This document shows positions 11,901-24,400 of a DNA stretch of 64,000 nucleotides, piece by piece. The stretch is taken from NCBI RefSeq assembly GCF_965363235.1, contig NC_134841.1, positions 37,539,440 to 37,603,439 of the forward strand, written 5' to 3'. A program made the translations under genes and the position numbers. The notes below the pieces were generated by a model. The model searched no databases. It had not been told where the DNA came from and worked only from the letters and a program-made list of their open reading frames with translations. This stretch comes from Mytilus galloprovincialis (lineage: Eukaryota; Mollusca; Bivalvia; Mytilida; Mytilidae). Each line of letters begins with the position of its first letter. Positions within the stretch are counted from its first letter, which is position 1.

Positions 11901-12380
11901 CAGGAAGCATGGAATGGTTCAAGATGGCCGCCGTTACCATGGAAACATGTAAAAAACCGAGAAATGGTCCAAATTACATGAAACTTTCAGAACTAATAAC
12001 TCATTGTTAGAAGGCGTGACATCCATCTTAAGAACTTTTAAAATGGCTACCGTTGTCATGGAAACAGTCCAAACGTGAAAAAAACGAAAATAAATCCTGA
12101 ATTAATTCATAGAAAATCAACCGTTACAGATACGACAAAAAAAAACCCGTAACTGCGAAACAGTAGTATGAACTGTAGAATTCATTGCCGTTGGAATTTT
12201 TAAGATAGCTGCTGTTACCATGGAGATAACACTAAAAGTGCACACGGGACCCATATGGAAAAAAAACGTCAAAGTAACATTTTCGTACAAATTTTAAGCT
12301 CATTCCCGGTTAAATGCTATTATATTGTCATCTGTCTTTGAAATTTTCAAAATGGCCGCCGTTGCCATGGAAACAGCTAA
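11890..12380 (+). repeat. Degenerate tandem repeat with composite YY1-like/X-box-like cores
   Basis: Four units spaced 119, 162 and 147 bp carry the core AAGATGGCCGCC followed by GTTACCATGGAAAC, at 11921, 12040, 12202 and 12349. The first half resembles the YY1 consensus AAnATGGCGGC. The second, read on the minus strand as GTTTCCATGGTAAC, resembles the RFX X-box. Units 1 and 4 are the best conserved and unit 3 the most decayed. Sequence just upstream of each core is also similar (TTGAAATTTTCAAAATGG-like), so this is a decayed tandem repeat and not four chance matches. Binding is inferred only. Confidence 0.6.
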
Positions 12381-12640
12381 AAAAAAACCACAAAAAAAAC
12401 AAAAAACAAAAAAAAATCCAAAATTTGAGACAAAATTCTGTGATTATGACTGTGCAAAACATCTTCTAGAATATGCTAGAAGAAAACGAATATACAATTT
12501 AACGTGCTTCTTTCTATTCTATACAAAAAAGACACTTCTGCACTTGCATTAAAGTACACATCCGTTAATCGAACACCTGCAAAAATATACACATTAGCTG
12601 AAATCAATCGATATAAGCGTGTAATTAAATTGTACAAGTA

Positions 12641-14397
12641 CGGCTGGTAATCTACACACGCAGAACATTTGGTTCTGCAATGAAAACCGTGAGAGGATTT
12701 TCCGGTTGTGCTTGAGTGGAGTAATTGTCACCGCTTCAAAAGGTATACATGTACATTTCTAAATCTCAATTTTCTTATTCAACTGATCAAAATATTGAAA
12801 ATCGGAGAATGCTATGCTGTGGTGAATACTTTAACGAAGAGATACATGTATTATTTACTGTTGTACGTAGAGTTGAACTCCTACAAAATCAGTTGTCCCA
12901 CGAGAAATTGCCTAAAAAAGTGACATTTCAATTTTGAAATGGTTCTATTTACAGACCTACAAGTTCAAATTTAGTTTTTTTTTTCGGGCAATGGGTATGA
13001 ATGTTGCTTTTGGCGGCGTGTGCGCTGTCCTGTGTCGATAGACGTCTTTGTAATTCCGAAAACTACATTTTTTCATTAAGTCATGCGTGAGGGGATCGGT
13101 TCTGATTGAGGACATCGTGAATGCGTGAGGGGAGGTGAAAGTCATATCTTTATATTCAACTATGAGTTGTTGAAACTTACATAAATTTGGCTAAATTGTT
13201 CATGAAAAAACACATATGTGTGTGTGCTTAAAAAAGTTTATGAGATTGGATTTTGAAATAATTGTAGGAACCTAGGTGTAATATTATAATATGTTTCACG
13301 AAGAATAAAGACAAAAAATGTTTTCAACCATTTTGTTTTCTTGCTACAAGTAAAAACTAGATCGATTATTTGCCCCGGCACATCTGCAAATATGGAGACA
13401 GATTTGCAATTCAATAGTTAGACTTTTTTATATAAAGAATATTTGGTGATTTATTGTATAAATCAAAATATTTAAACAATATCAAATTTTGTGTTTTTAG
13501 AATCATCTGTATATCTGCCTGTGTTGTTTCGAATATTTCGTGATTTTGGGCGAACAGATTTCGTCTAATAGGTGTCGAAGTTTTCATCGGCGATATAATT
13601 TTCTTAGATATATGTGGTGATCTCTGTGACGTATATTTGACGACAGAACTACTCCCAGGGGGTTTAGTTCGCTTCGAGGGCGGGGATAACTTGTATCTCC
13701 ATGGTTTTTTGTAGAGAGTCAATTTCAGTCCTCTTTTCCTTTGAACAATGGCATTTTCTGAATTTGAACAAACAATTAATAGTTTGATTTCATTAAATCA
13801 GTGATCAGTTAACATCTATTAATGTATAAGGATAAATCTGTGCTTTTTAATCAGCATTGATTTGATCACATTTATTGAGTCAACAAAAGTCACAAAGCCA
13901 AAGATTAAAAAAAATGTTTGTACTTCCCCTCACGCATTCACGATGTCCTCAATCAGAACCGATCCCCTCACGCATGACTTCATGGAAAAATGTTGTTTTT
14001 GGAATTATAAAGACGTCTATCAACACGCCGCCAAAAGCAACATTCATACCCATTGCCCGAAAAAAATACTAAATTTGAACTTTAAGGTCTGTAAATAAAA
14101 CCATTCAAAATTGAAATGTCACTTTTTTAGGCAATTTCTCGTGGGACAACTGATTTTGTAGGAGTTCAACTCTACGTACAACAGTAAATGATACATGTAT
14201 CTCTTCGTTAAAGTATTCACCACAGCATAGCATTCCCCGATTTTCAATATTTTGATCAGTTGAATAAGAAAATTGAGATTTAGAAATGTAGATACCTTTT
14301 GAAGCGGTGACAATTACTCCGCTCAAGCACAACCGGAAAATCCTCTCACTGTTTTCATTGCAGAACCAAATGTTCTGCGTGTGTAGATTACCAGCCG
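12641..14397. mobile_element. Element with ~480-500 bp terminal inverted repeats
   Basis: The arm 12641-13136 reappears inverted at about 13922-14397 with high identity, starting CGGCTGGTAATCTACACACG and ending CGTGTGTAGATTACCAGCCG. The arms differ mainly by point changes and a 14-bp indel near 13022-13036. A 785-bp unique core lies between. Paired open frames inside the arms are mirror images of each other and are not genes. A clean target duplication is not visible (ACAAG lies near both ends but not exactly abutting). A DNA transposon with long inverted repeats, for example MULE-like, is most likely, but an inverted duplication by host recombination is not excluded. Confidence 0.8.
13411..13722 (-). 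CDS. Unknown basic protein in the core of the inverted-repeat element
   Basis: The 103-codon frame on the minus strand is rich in lysine, arginine, serine and proline, with KLSPPSKRTKPPGSSSVV near the N-terminus. The frame stays open upstream of the methionine (about QRKRGLKL), and a possible splice acceptor ending in TTCAG lies further upstream, so it could be an internal exon. No known domain is recognised. It is the only frame of note in the core between the two arms, so if the element encodes anything it is this. A chance ORF remains quite possible. Confidence 0.3.
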   Translation of the reverse strand: MTLYKKPWRYKLSPPSKRTKPPGSSSVVKYTSQRSPHISKKIISPMKTSTPIRRNLFAQNHEIFETTQADIQMILKTQNLILFKYFDLYNKSPNILYIKKSNY

Positions 14398-15168
14398 TGA
14401 CAAGATAAAATACAAGTATCGTGTGATACGCGAGACATTGAATAATAAAATGAACAGTTAGTATGCCGCTCCGTCAATATATACACATGTTGTCTGTCCA
14501 AGGTCCCCTCTAAAAAAAATATTAATGTATTAACTCCACGATAATATACTTCAGTATCACGTGACACCACCTTTCTTCCTCGCGCGTGTGTCTAATTTAA
14601 GATTTTGAAGAGTTCGCCAACTATATATTGACATCATTCTTAGTCTACGAGAAGACCGGAAAAATGGGGGGGGGGGTTCAAAGGCATGTATACTAGACGT
14701 GCCATGTGACTTTGGTATGTACACTCAAACTGGTTGCTGCTACTGTGACAATGTCCAGAACGGGATGGCATCCTCCGCTATTGCTTGCAATGGCAAATCT
14801 AGTTCTTTTTGTTGTTTTTAGTTTCAACGAATCTGTTATTAGTGTTCTTTTAATGTTATCATTAGAGCAAATTGCAAACTCTCTGAAAATCAATTGTGGT
14901 TTTTTTTATCGGACCAGATAACTTTATGGATGAGCTGTTACAGTTGATGGCAATCACTAGAGACAAGAAACTGCATTCACAATTGGTAGCTGACAATAAA
15001 AGTTAAAACAAAAAAGACATAGCCTACATGTATAACATTTAATAAATTAATGTATAATAATATTAATTTATCAATTAATAGCACTTTGTGTTTTCAACAA
15101 TAACAATAAATATCACAGATAAAGGGTCAATAACATAACAACACATCGTCTCATATAACAACAACATT

Positions 15169-15451
15169 TCAGAAGATAACCTTTCTGGATAAACGTGATG
15201 TTCTGTCACCTGACGACCAGGATTTGGACTTGGAACGGAAGTGACGTACATCTGCTACCCGTCTGTAGTGATGAAGGTCTGCAGAAAAGTCTGAATGAAG
15301 CATTGGCCTGTAGTCAATAGGATCACACAAATCGGATGATGTTCCAAAGAAAGACTTGTAGCCACTGTCAAGTAGGTATATTTCTGGATAGTTTAATGCT
15401 GGGTAATTCTCGGTGTTCATCTGACGATCTTTACTGCGAAGATGCCGTAAC
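15169..15451 (-). CDS. CDC25: CDC25 terminal coding exon
   Basis: It encodes the C-terminal 93 residues (190-282) plus the stop codon. It follows the acceptor TTCTTCCAG and completes the junction codon ATG begun by the catalytic exon. The SKDR, YPALNYPEIYLL and YRPMLHSDF blocks match the CDC25 C-terminal region that packs against the active site and helps bind the CDK substrate. On the minus strand the 3' side has an ATTAAA-like signal near 15036-15041, a plausible poly(A) site. Confidence 0.88.
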
Positions 15452-18400
15452 CTGGAAGAAAGACATTTACATTACTAAGAGGAGGAAGTCACTAATTAGG
15501 TTGATTTGAAACCAAAATGTTGATGTTATTATAAGAATAAAGAGATCGTTTTTATTTTCTGTTTGGTTCACTATACTTTTATTATAAATCAATCATTGAT
15601 AGTATGTCATATATAGCTTCGAGCAGTTCGGTACACCACTACCCGTGAATCGTCTGAATACACATGAAATATTTGTCAATGGACGTTTAGGAACCAATAA
15701 TCAATCAATCACTACCCTTGAAGGTAATCAATCATCTTCTGTTTCAATAGAATTGAAATTTTATTTTATTTTTCAGAAACAGCATAAAAGTGTGATTCAT
15801 TTTCTCTTGCGTAAAGATTATTGGTATAACATTGAAAATAATGTATTTATTGTAACTACCTTACATAAGCAGGCGCGTAGCTACGTTTACGTCAAAACGC
15901 CCGGGCGTACACTTGAATTTTGATAAAAAAAAAAAAATATTTTAATCTAAAGAAAAGAAAAAGAATTTTTTAGAAGCACATCAGCTTTATAATTCTTTCT
16001 TCATTAGCTTGTAATTGCGGAAATTTAGTTTTCAGCCAAATGGTATCATATATTATATTTGTTCATTTTCTGTCAAGTCTGAATTTATACTGGGAGTTCT
16101 ATACTGACTTCTCTTTTGTTTAAAGCAATTCATTATCTGCTGAGATTCGTTTTGTGGTTTAAAGTTTTGTCGAGTCTGTGACATATTTATGACGCCAAAG
16201 CGAGACATAGCCGCGTTCCTAAATTTCGTCGTCGGCGTCAACATAATTTTAGGTTCAGTATGTTGCAGAGGCTTTGTCAACACTTCATCTAATTAATAAT
16301 AAATGAAACTTTAGCAGAATCCAAGAATTTTTTACAAATTTTGTCTGAAGCAAAGTTTTGAAAGTTAATTTGTTTATTCATTTTTCAGTATTATACCGAC
16401 AGACTGTATGGCTTTTTAAAATTATAAATGCATAAACCTTCATAGACTGTCATGAAACTTGGGCGAAAACTAATATTCTAGATCAAGAAAAAGTATCAAT
16501 AGAAAATGTTTAATTTTTCAAATCCTGTAATGGACTGATAAATGGATTCACTTTTGAGAGGAATATTCCACAGAACCCTTTACGATATCTAATATTGCAC
16601 CTGAACATCTCTGAAGATTAATTATTACATGTTCATTTACGAAATTTGGACATAAAATAGGTGTGTTTGTTGGTTGAGTGATTTACCCCCACGGCTCTTT
16701 TTAAACATATTTTAAAAGTTACTGGTTTTGACATTTTCTCTTAGTCCAATGACCATTATATGTTGCTACTGATGAGTTTTTAATGACAGGAATGGTATCC
16801 ATTATCCATAAGTCTTAAGATTCCGGGGGCTTCGCTCCCTAGCTCTAACCCACTACAAAAGTTGTTTGACATGGACCTGTTTTGGGATCCTTGGATTCCT
16901 CGCCAAGGTTCGGGCGTACACGTAACAATGACCTAGCTACGCCACTGATAAGTTCATATACTAGTAATTAAGATAAATAACATAGTGTGGTGTCTTTATG
17001 TGTATTTTTTTATTCAGTTTCAATTATTCAGCCTTTCAGCTTTGTATCTTGTACCAGTGTATATTGTAAGTAGCAATAAATGTGACTTTAGATAAACAGC
17101 AACATTTAGAATGAAACAGCAATCCAACAATACAATATAAAAGAACCTCAACCGGTATTTGAAATATCCATTTTTCAATTTGATTCTATCTTTACGGGGG
17201 TTAGAAAGGTACTAATCCGCTACTTAAAGGTGCATTGAATCGTTAAAGGGTTTTAGTAGGGCTAGGAGTATATCGACGGGTGTCCAATCTCTTCTTTTTA
17301 CTTTTGCAAATAAAATATGTTTAAACAAAACTAAACTAAACTATAGCTTAAGATTGTTCTTATGGTAAATTTTCCCTCATTTTTAGAAACTATACATTAA
17401 AACTTACATTGCTGGACCTCTTTCTTGTGAAAATTCACAGTGAAAGATGAGGACTTGTACTGATGTCTGGTGTAGAAGATCTTCTATCATGCTGTGGAGG
17501 TATCTGTTTTCTGCTGACTAAAGAAAAATGACTCAATGTTACAACTCTTTGAGATATTGCTAAAAGTTTTATTGCAATACCATTTATAAAGTATTTGCAT
17601 CATATATTTCATGTTTTTAGTATAAATTATGATACATAACAACTGATGTTATTTACTGATATTTATGTTTACGTTAATGTGTGTAAAAAGTGTAAAATAG
17701 CAAAAACACCGAAATACAAGGAAATTTTGAACTGGAAAGTCTTAAATCAAATCGCAAAAAAAAAAATTTCACATACATCAAACGAATGGAAAACATGTTT
17801 GACATCGTCATCTAGTGTCTGTCTATAAATTCACCGCTACTGGTGTTTGTTTCTATATTGTTTATTGTTGCGTTGGCGGCGGTTGCTGTCTCATTGATGC
17901 AATGGTTTTTTTATATCTTTATAACGACATGTTGATGCTACCCAATACTGTCCGTACAATAGTATGTTAATGTGACAACCAAACATTGGTTTCGTACTTA
18001 GGACATTTGAACTTATCAATAGAATAGGAAATGGACATTTGTTTCACAAATAAACAATTAAAAAAAAACACTTAAAAGATTTGTTCGGTCCAAACTTCAT
18101 CCTGTACGCTCACAGCAAAAGAACGGTCTAATTTTATTAAAGTATATATCATAAAAAAGATGAGTTATGATTGCCAATGAGACAACTCTTCGATTACAAG
18201 AGACCAAATGACACAGAAATTAACAAATATAATAGATCACCGTACGGCCTTCGACAATGAACAAAGCCCATAGTGTTCATTTATACATACCTTAATATGT
18301 CCACCATCATACTCGTAAGGATATCTACAGTCGATGACACGGAAACTGCTGATGACATCACTGTAACGACCACATAACACATCTGTCAACTGAAGAAAAA

Positions 18401-21400
18401 AATCATATTTAGATAAATAAAACGACAAGAGCATGAGAATTGGTTTTGAAAGATTAGTATTATAATTTGCACGACATAATGATTTCTTCTCTTTTAGTTA
18501 CTATATAACAGTACAAAGAGGATTATGTATTTAGGCCTAGATTGGAGGAAATATAAAAATGTCCCAATGTCAAAAATACTCGGGGTCTACTTTTTTGCAT
18601 TTCAGGCTGAACGCCAGATAGTCTCATACCAGTTTTTTTTTTTATCATCGAGAGAGATAACATAATTCGATTAGTTTGAAGGTCAAATATAGATGTATTA
18701 TGTTTAACTCATTATTGAATTATAAAAAAGTAGACCTGTTTTGGAATATATTTATGACTATCTCTTTTAAAATGAATTTCTATTAGGTATTGTTCAAAAA
18801 TTCACTTACTGTCTCTGGTGAAATGCTCTTGAGGTCTTTATGCTTTCCAGGGACTGTTGGCAAAGAATAGCAACTACTACCATCTGCAATCAAATTGGTG
18901 TCACCGGCTAATACACTGTTCGCATCACACACCGTCTTCTGTCGTTTTGGTGGGGGTATGTTAACACAACTGTCGTCGAGGAAAACCTGTTCATTTAGAC
19001 AGAAAGACATTATGCATGTGAAAATATATATCTTGCAATATGTGACGTAATATATCATTTGTGACGTAATAGATTTTCATACACGTTACATGTTTTGCTG
19101 ACTTTTTTCCGCAGCTTAAAGTTCGTGTGTTTGATATTTGAGTAATTCAAATTTGAATTAGTACAAATTTTCGATGTTGTTTATATTGTATTTGCAGTTT
19201 CTCCACCAAGCACTGGCATTTTAAGAAGCAACAGCATAAATGGTTGGCCCAAAATCAGAATGATGTTACCATGGTGTCGTCCACGATAGTTAAATGACTA
19301 TTAAATGTGAATTTTCACTCGTTACATTGTACAATCATTATTTTGTTGTCTAATTTTAGTTTTAAAATTGGATGAGAGATAAATGCACTTGTCTGGAACA
19401 TCTCAAATAAGGCTGTTAGTTTGCTTATTTGAATTGTTTTACATTTTGATTTCGATGCCTTTTATAGCTGCATTACTATGTTCATTGTTGAAGGCTGTAC
19501 GGTGACCAGATGGTCTCTTTTGAAGAGTTGTCTTATTGACAATCATACCACATCTTCTTTCTTTTAAAATTATATTCACAGGGGGGAAAAACTTAGCAGA
19601 AAATGTCTACTTCTAAATAATGTTCGTTCTAAATATAGAAACATTGGTTTGGTCTGAAATTTGTCTAATTTATGAAACTTACCTCATCTAAACCGAGACC
19701 GGAATCATCACTGTCAAGGGATAACCAGCTGTCCTGTAATACTGGACTGGAAGGTGTGTCTGTATTCTCTTCTAAGGCAGAAAAAGCACGTTTGCCAAAT
19801 GTTGGTCTAAAAAGAAACAGATACGTTTATTAAAAAGAATTAAGCCAACATTATTTTAATTTTAAATGTACAGAGTGGTGATAGCTAAATTTGCGAACCG
19901 GTATCCCAAGGTGTGTTTCCTTGTATTCCAACTGTCCTCTAAGTCTATAATTAAGTCATGTACTTATTCTTATTTTTTGCAATAAAGATTTTAATTCTTT
20001 TATAAATCTAACAAATATTAATCTAATTTGTATACCGTCTTCAAAGATTTACCAAATTATAAATCAAGTCTAAAGTGTATTCAAGAGAACGTCACCAACC
20101 TTTGATCAACTTTGTCAAGACAACTTATTTAGTATACAACGGCAATCGCGGAAAATATTGCCAGTTTCATATACAAATAAGAAGATATGATATGATTGTC
20201 AATTAAACATCTCTCCACTAAAGACCAATTGACACAGAAATTAACAATTAAAGGTCTCCGTATGATCTTCAGCAACGAGAGAAGCACATACCACATAGTC
20301 AGGCCCCGAAATCACAAATGTAAATCAATTCAAACGAGAACTAACGGCCTAATTTATGAACAAAATGGACGCAAAATAAATATGTAACACAGCAACAAAC
20401 TACAACCACTGAATTACAGGCTCTTGACTAGGGACAGGCACATAAGGATGTTTGGAGGCACCAATCATCCACCTGTCCATGGACAATGGTGTTATAGTGA
20501 AACATAGGAACAAACAATAAAAAATCAGTTGAAAAGGCTTAAGCTCGTCAGATGGGTAAAAATATGAATATATCTACTAAAACAGAGTGGGCGTGGCAGG
20601 GTACTTCTACTTCCTTAAACAAAGACATTAAGTACACATCTGAGAGTACTCGCAGTTACTGAATGCTAGTTGAAAGATAATAACAACTATTTAAATGAAT
20701 CTATAAAGTTCAAAAAAACAATCCTGCAATGTTTAATGTATTTATCAAAGTTGTACAAAAGTCGAACTATAAGAGTGTTGTGTTTGTTTATAGTTAACAC
20801 GTGTTTAGTTATTTATAGTAAGGTCGGTTTGAATGGGGTTTAAAGTTTCATGCACAAGTGAATTCCGGTAGTTTAAAGTCATTCGAGCCATTGCAGTTAT
20901 AGTGTGTGATAACATTGTGTGAGGGAATTCGACGTTTGCTGTACCACTGTTCACTCAAACGCAATTTATGACAATACCACTGCATTAATCTGTATGATTA
21001 TTTTTGCAGTGTTTTTAAAAATGATTTTACTTTGTTGTCGCGTATTATTTTTGAAACATTCGATGTTTTAAATAGGCGAAGTTTCTGTATAAAGTCAATA
21101 ATTATGTTGACTTTTGAAGCCCAAACTTTCTACAGCCTTAAATACGCAAATAAAAGATCCAAAAACTATACCAATACAGAACGACATGTTTATGGAATTA
21201 TAGAAAATCTTTTGGTTTACAAATTTTTATTCGTTATTGCAAAATAATGAGCTTAAAATATCTGACATTTTCTCCCTACCCAGTTTACCCCTATTATTTT
21301 TTATGATGTGGACTGGTCATTGTTATTGATTCGTACGCAATTTGATTGGATTAACTTGTAATTAGTTTACCTTCAAACTTGTTTATGCTTTTCATACATG

Positions 21401-24400
21401 ACTATTGATAATAAGAACGTGCATGCATGTGTACGGTAACTAAAATGACCTTCAAACTGGACACTGGACGAGTCAATATTATGTTTTATCAATGAAAGTT
21501 AAGGTATGAAAGGTAAGAATTGCCACTTCTTCTATTTTCACCAAATTTTCCGACTACACAGTTGATAGATTATTTTTTAAAAGCCTATTGTGGAGATAAA
21601 AGAGAAAGTTTACAAATAAGACGTGTTGTTCCATTAAACAAGTCATTTTCTTAAGAGAAATGCCGAAATATATTTTACGCACAGCTACGGCAGGTAAAGT
21701 TATTATTTATCATAACAAAAAAAAGCATTATTCAGTCTCATTGGAATATGTTAATTACAATAACTCCCAAACTTAAGTAGTATGTATATGAAGTCAAAAT
21801 ATGTCCGATCTGCCTATTTTTGGACATCAAAAGTCGATACGATCGTTTTAAAGTCAATTTCGTCTACCTCACAAAATCTTGATAGGCACTATAGAGTGAC
21901 CAGTAGCACTTTTTCAAATAAATAATATAATAAATTTATATTATTTATTTATTTTCAGATTTGTTGACCATAAGTATGCGGTAACCAGTACCAGCTGAGA
22001 ATGTTCGGTGTATTTACACAAAAACATTGATTTCATTATACATATACGAATAATAAAATGATCATGTGCACTTGTCTCTGCAAGTGGCGTCTCCCAAGTG
22101 AGAGTTTGTGGTTATTTGATAAATATTTTATATTCGTTTGAGTTTACGAATTAGAATTTAATGTGGAATATTTTCTTATTGTCTACTTAGTGTGAACTTG
22201 TGTTTCAGTTATGACCATTTATATATTATAACCAGTCATTTTCCTGTACTTACCCGTTTTTTTAAATTTGTATATACTTGTTATTGGTCAGTTCATTAGA
22301 CACGTTACGAAAAGGTATATTCTCGTCGCTGAGGTTGACAAATTACACTTTAAATTTGGGGACGGTGTCAAAACATTGATTATAGATAAAAATTAAATCA
22401 TGTGCGTCTTGGTGAATTCAAATCACATTTACGTAACATCCTAATATTATAACATTTGCTTTTGTGATATTGTTGACTATCATACGACTTGAAAGTTGTA
22501 CGCGTGCAATAGTGGGTGAGATAGAAAAAGGGGGGCTGAGAGTTATACAAGTTCATTCGATTCTAGATTGATTATATATACATAGTAAGCCAGTTAGATA
22601 ATAATTTTATTGTTGTATTACAGTTCCTGAAAAAGTTTAATGTATGGCTTTATTAATCCCACACAACGCTCTATTGTCTGATTGATTTCTTCTCTCGGGT
22701 GTCTCCATAAGCTTCCATTGACTCTGAAAGTTTTGAAGCGCCTTATATCGTGTTCGACATATACCCGCCACTATTATATAATCAAATTCATTTTTTTGAC
22801 ATTTTCTTCTTTCTGCTCGTCGTTTAGCTCTTAGTTGATGCCTTTTTCAAATCTAATCCTAGCCCCCTCCCTCTCCCTAAAAAAACCAACTGGTTAGTAC
22901 ACATCTATAAAAACACCATAATAATTATTTTAGGAAACCCCTAGCATTGTTAGCTTATATAGAGGAAAGACCCATCGGCCATCGGTGTTAATTTTCCTAA
23001 TGTCATTTTCTTATGAAACGGTGGGCGAATTTCAACCAAACTTTCCAGGAATTTGTAAAATGCAAAATATCTGCATAAGTGGTGTTAAGGTGTAAATGCA
23101 AAGTCATTATGTAATGCTTTTGAAACTCTGCGGGAATGTTCAACTGATGAGTAGTGAGTCATATTTTACACAAACCTCTTATCGTTCTAAACAGGCATTA
23201 CATATTTGCCACTGAACGTTATGCAACCAATAATCAATCAATCACAAACACCTTATAAAGAAAATACAAATTGAGCTGAAACTGTTTAAATTAAGACAAA
23301 GTTGGAAGGAAATAAAGGAAGAAAAGTCATGCCCTCGAAGCTATGTGACCGGGAGTATAAATTTTCTAAACTAGAATGCAACATGATTCGAGTTGCATTG
23401 TATAAAACTCATGTCTATGTGTTTTAAAACAGACCCCGTCAGATAAAAATTTAGGTGGCAAACAACTGGATCAAAATACATACACTTCTTTGTGTGCTTT
23501 TCATACCTATATAAAAATGACCGTTACATATATTCACGAGTCAGTGGCGGATCCAGAAATTTTCATAAGTGGGGGCTCACTGACTGACCTAAGAGGGGGC
23601 CCGCTCCAGTCACGCTTCAGTGATTCCCTATATAAGCAACCAAATTTTTTTTCCAAAAAGGGGGGAGGCCGGCCCCCCCTAAATCCGCCTCTGCGAGCAG
23701 GTAATTGTAAAGCAGATTATAATACTTAAGATTATTTGCAACTTCTATCAATTTTGCAAGGGCTCGCCCGAAATATTTACACACGCATGTACACCGTGTC
23801 TCCGTTGCATTTACATGACCACTCCTCCCCCTCCCCCCCCCCCCCCCCCAATCTTTTGCATTAGAGTATTAGAGTTTCTTAAAAATATTATGGAATTTAT
23901 TAATATCTTATATTTTTTATGGTAAAAATGTTTCTGAATATTCGTTCCATACGGCGGATTGCCTCCAAAAGTATCAATGCAGCTTTTAAAGAATATTCAA
24001 TGTATACACAGGTAATCTCTTTTGTGTTTCGACACAGTCCCCACATTTAAAGTGTAATTTGTCAACCTCAGCGTCGTGAATATACCTTTTCGTAACATGT
24101 CTATTAAGATTAAAACGAGGGAAAACTGAGACCCAATAATTAGTATAACCACTCACATGATTCTGGCTGTAAAGAGCTTAGTCGGTAACTTCTAATCATA
24201 TCTTAAGTTTGTTTGTTTATTTTTTATAAGAATTTGGTAATGATGGTATACAGATTATAGTTTTATATGTATAGCTTGTGGTCGCTTGAGAGCTTGCCAT
24301 ATAATTTTTTTTGTATATGACCACTGTGTATCATCGCCACCGGAAATTGGGTACTAACGAAGCGGAGAGAAATGGAAAAAAAATGTAAACAAGTTAAGAA

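Larger units (their letters stand above)
22295..24105. repeat. Inverted pair of ~80-bp repeats 1.65 kb apart
   Basis: The segment 22295-22374 recurs inverted at about 24025-24105 with around 90% identity, including GTTACGAAAAGGTATATTC and TGAGGTTGACAAATTACACT. The spacer holds a poly-C run, a hAT-like MITE and no gene. The pair could be the two ends of a DNA element or two copies of one short repeat; no target duplication is evident. Confidence 0.6.

Noticed and set aside
12708-14332. Four overlapping 64-75-codon frames on both strands (12708-12937 and 14105-14332) as genes
   Set aside because: They are the same sequence seen in the two inverted arms of one element, open in two frames, without motifs.
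16053-16283. The 76-codon minus frame as an extra CDC25 exon
   Set aside because: It lies inside a bounded hAT-like element with a target duplication, and inserting it between the catalytic and terminal exons would interrupt a conserved part of the phosphatase fold.
17517-18290. A missing CDC25 microexon encoding the usual GAVNL segment
   Set aside because: The exons at 18291-18389 and 17408-17517 join in phase 0 and the combined length of the loop is close to that of other CDC25 proteins; no candidate microexon was found between them.
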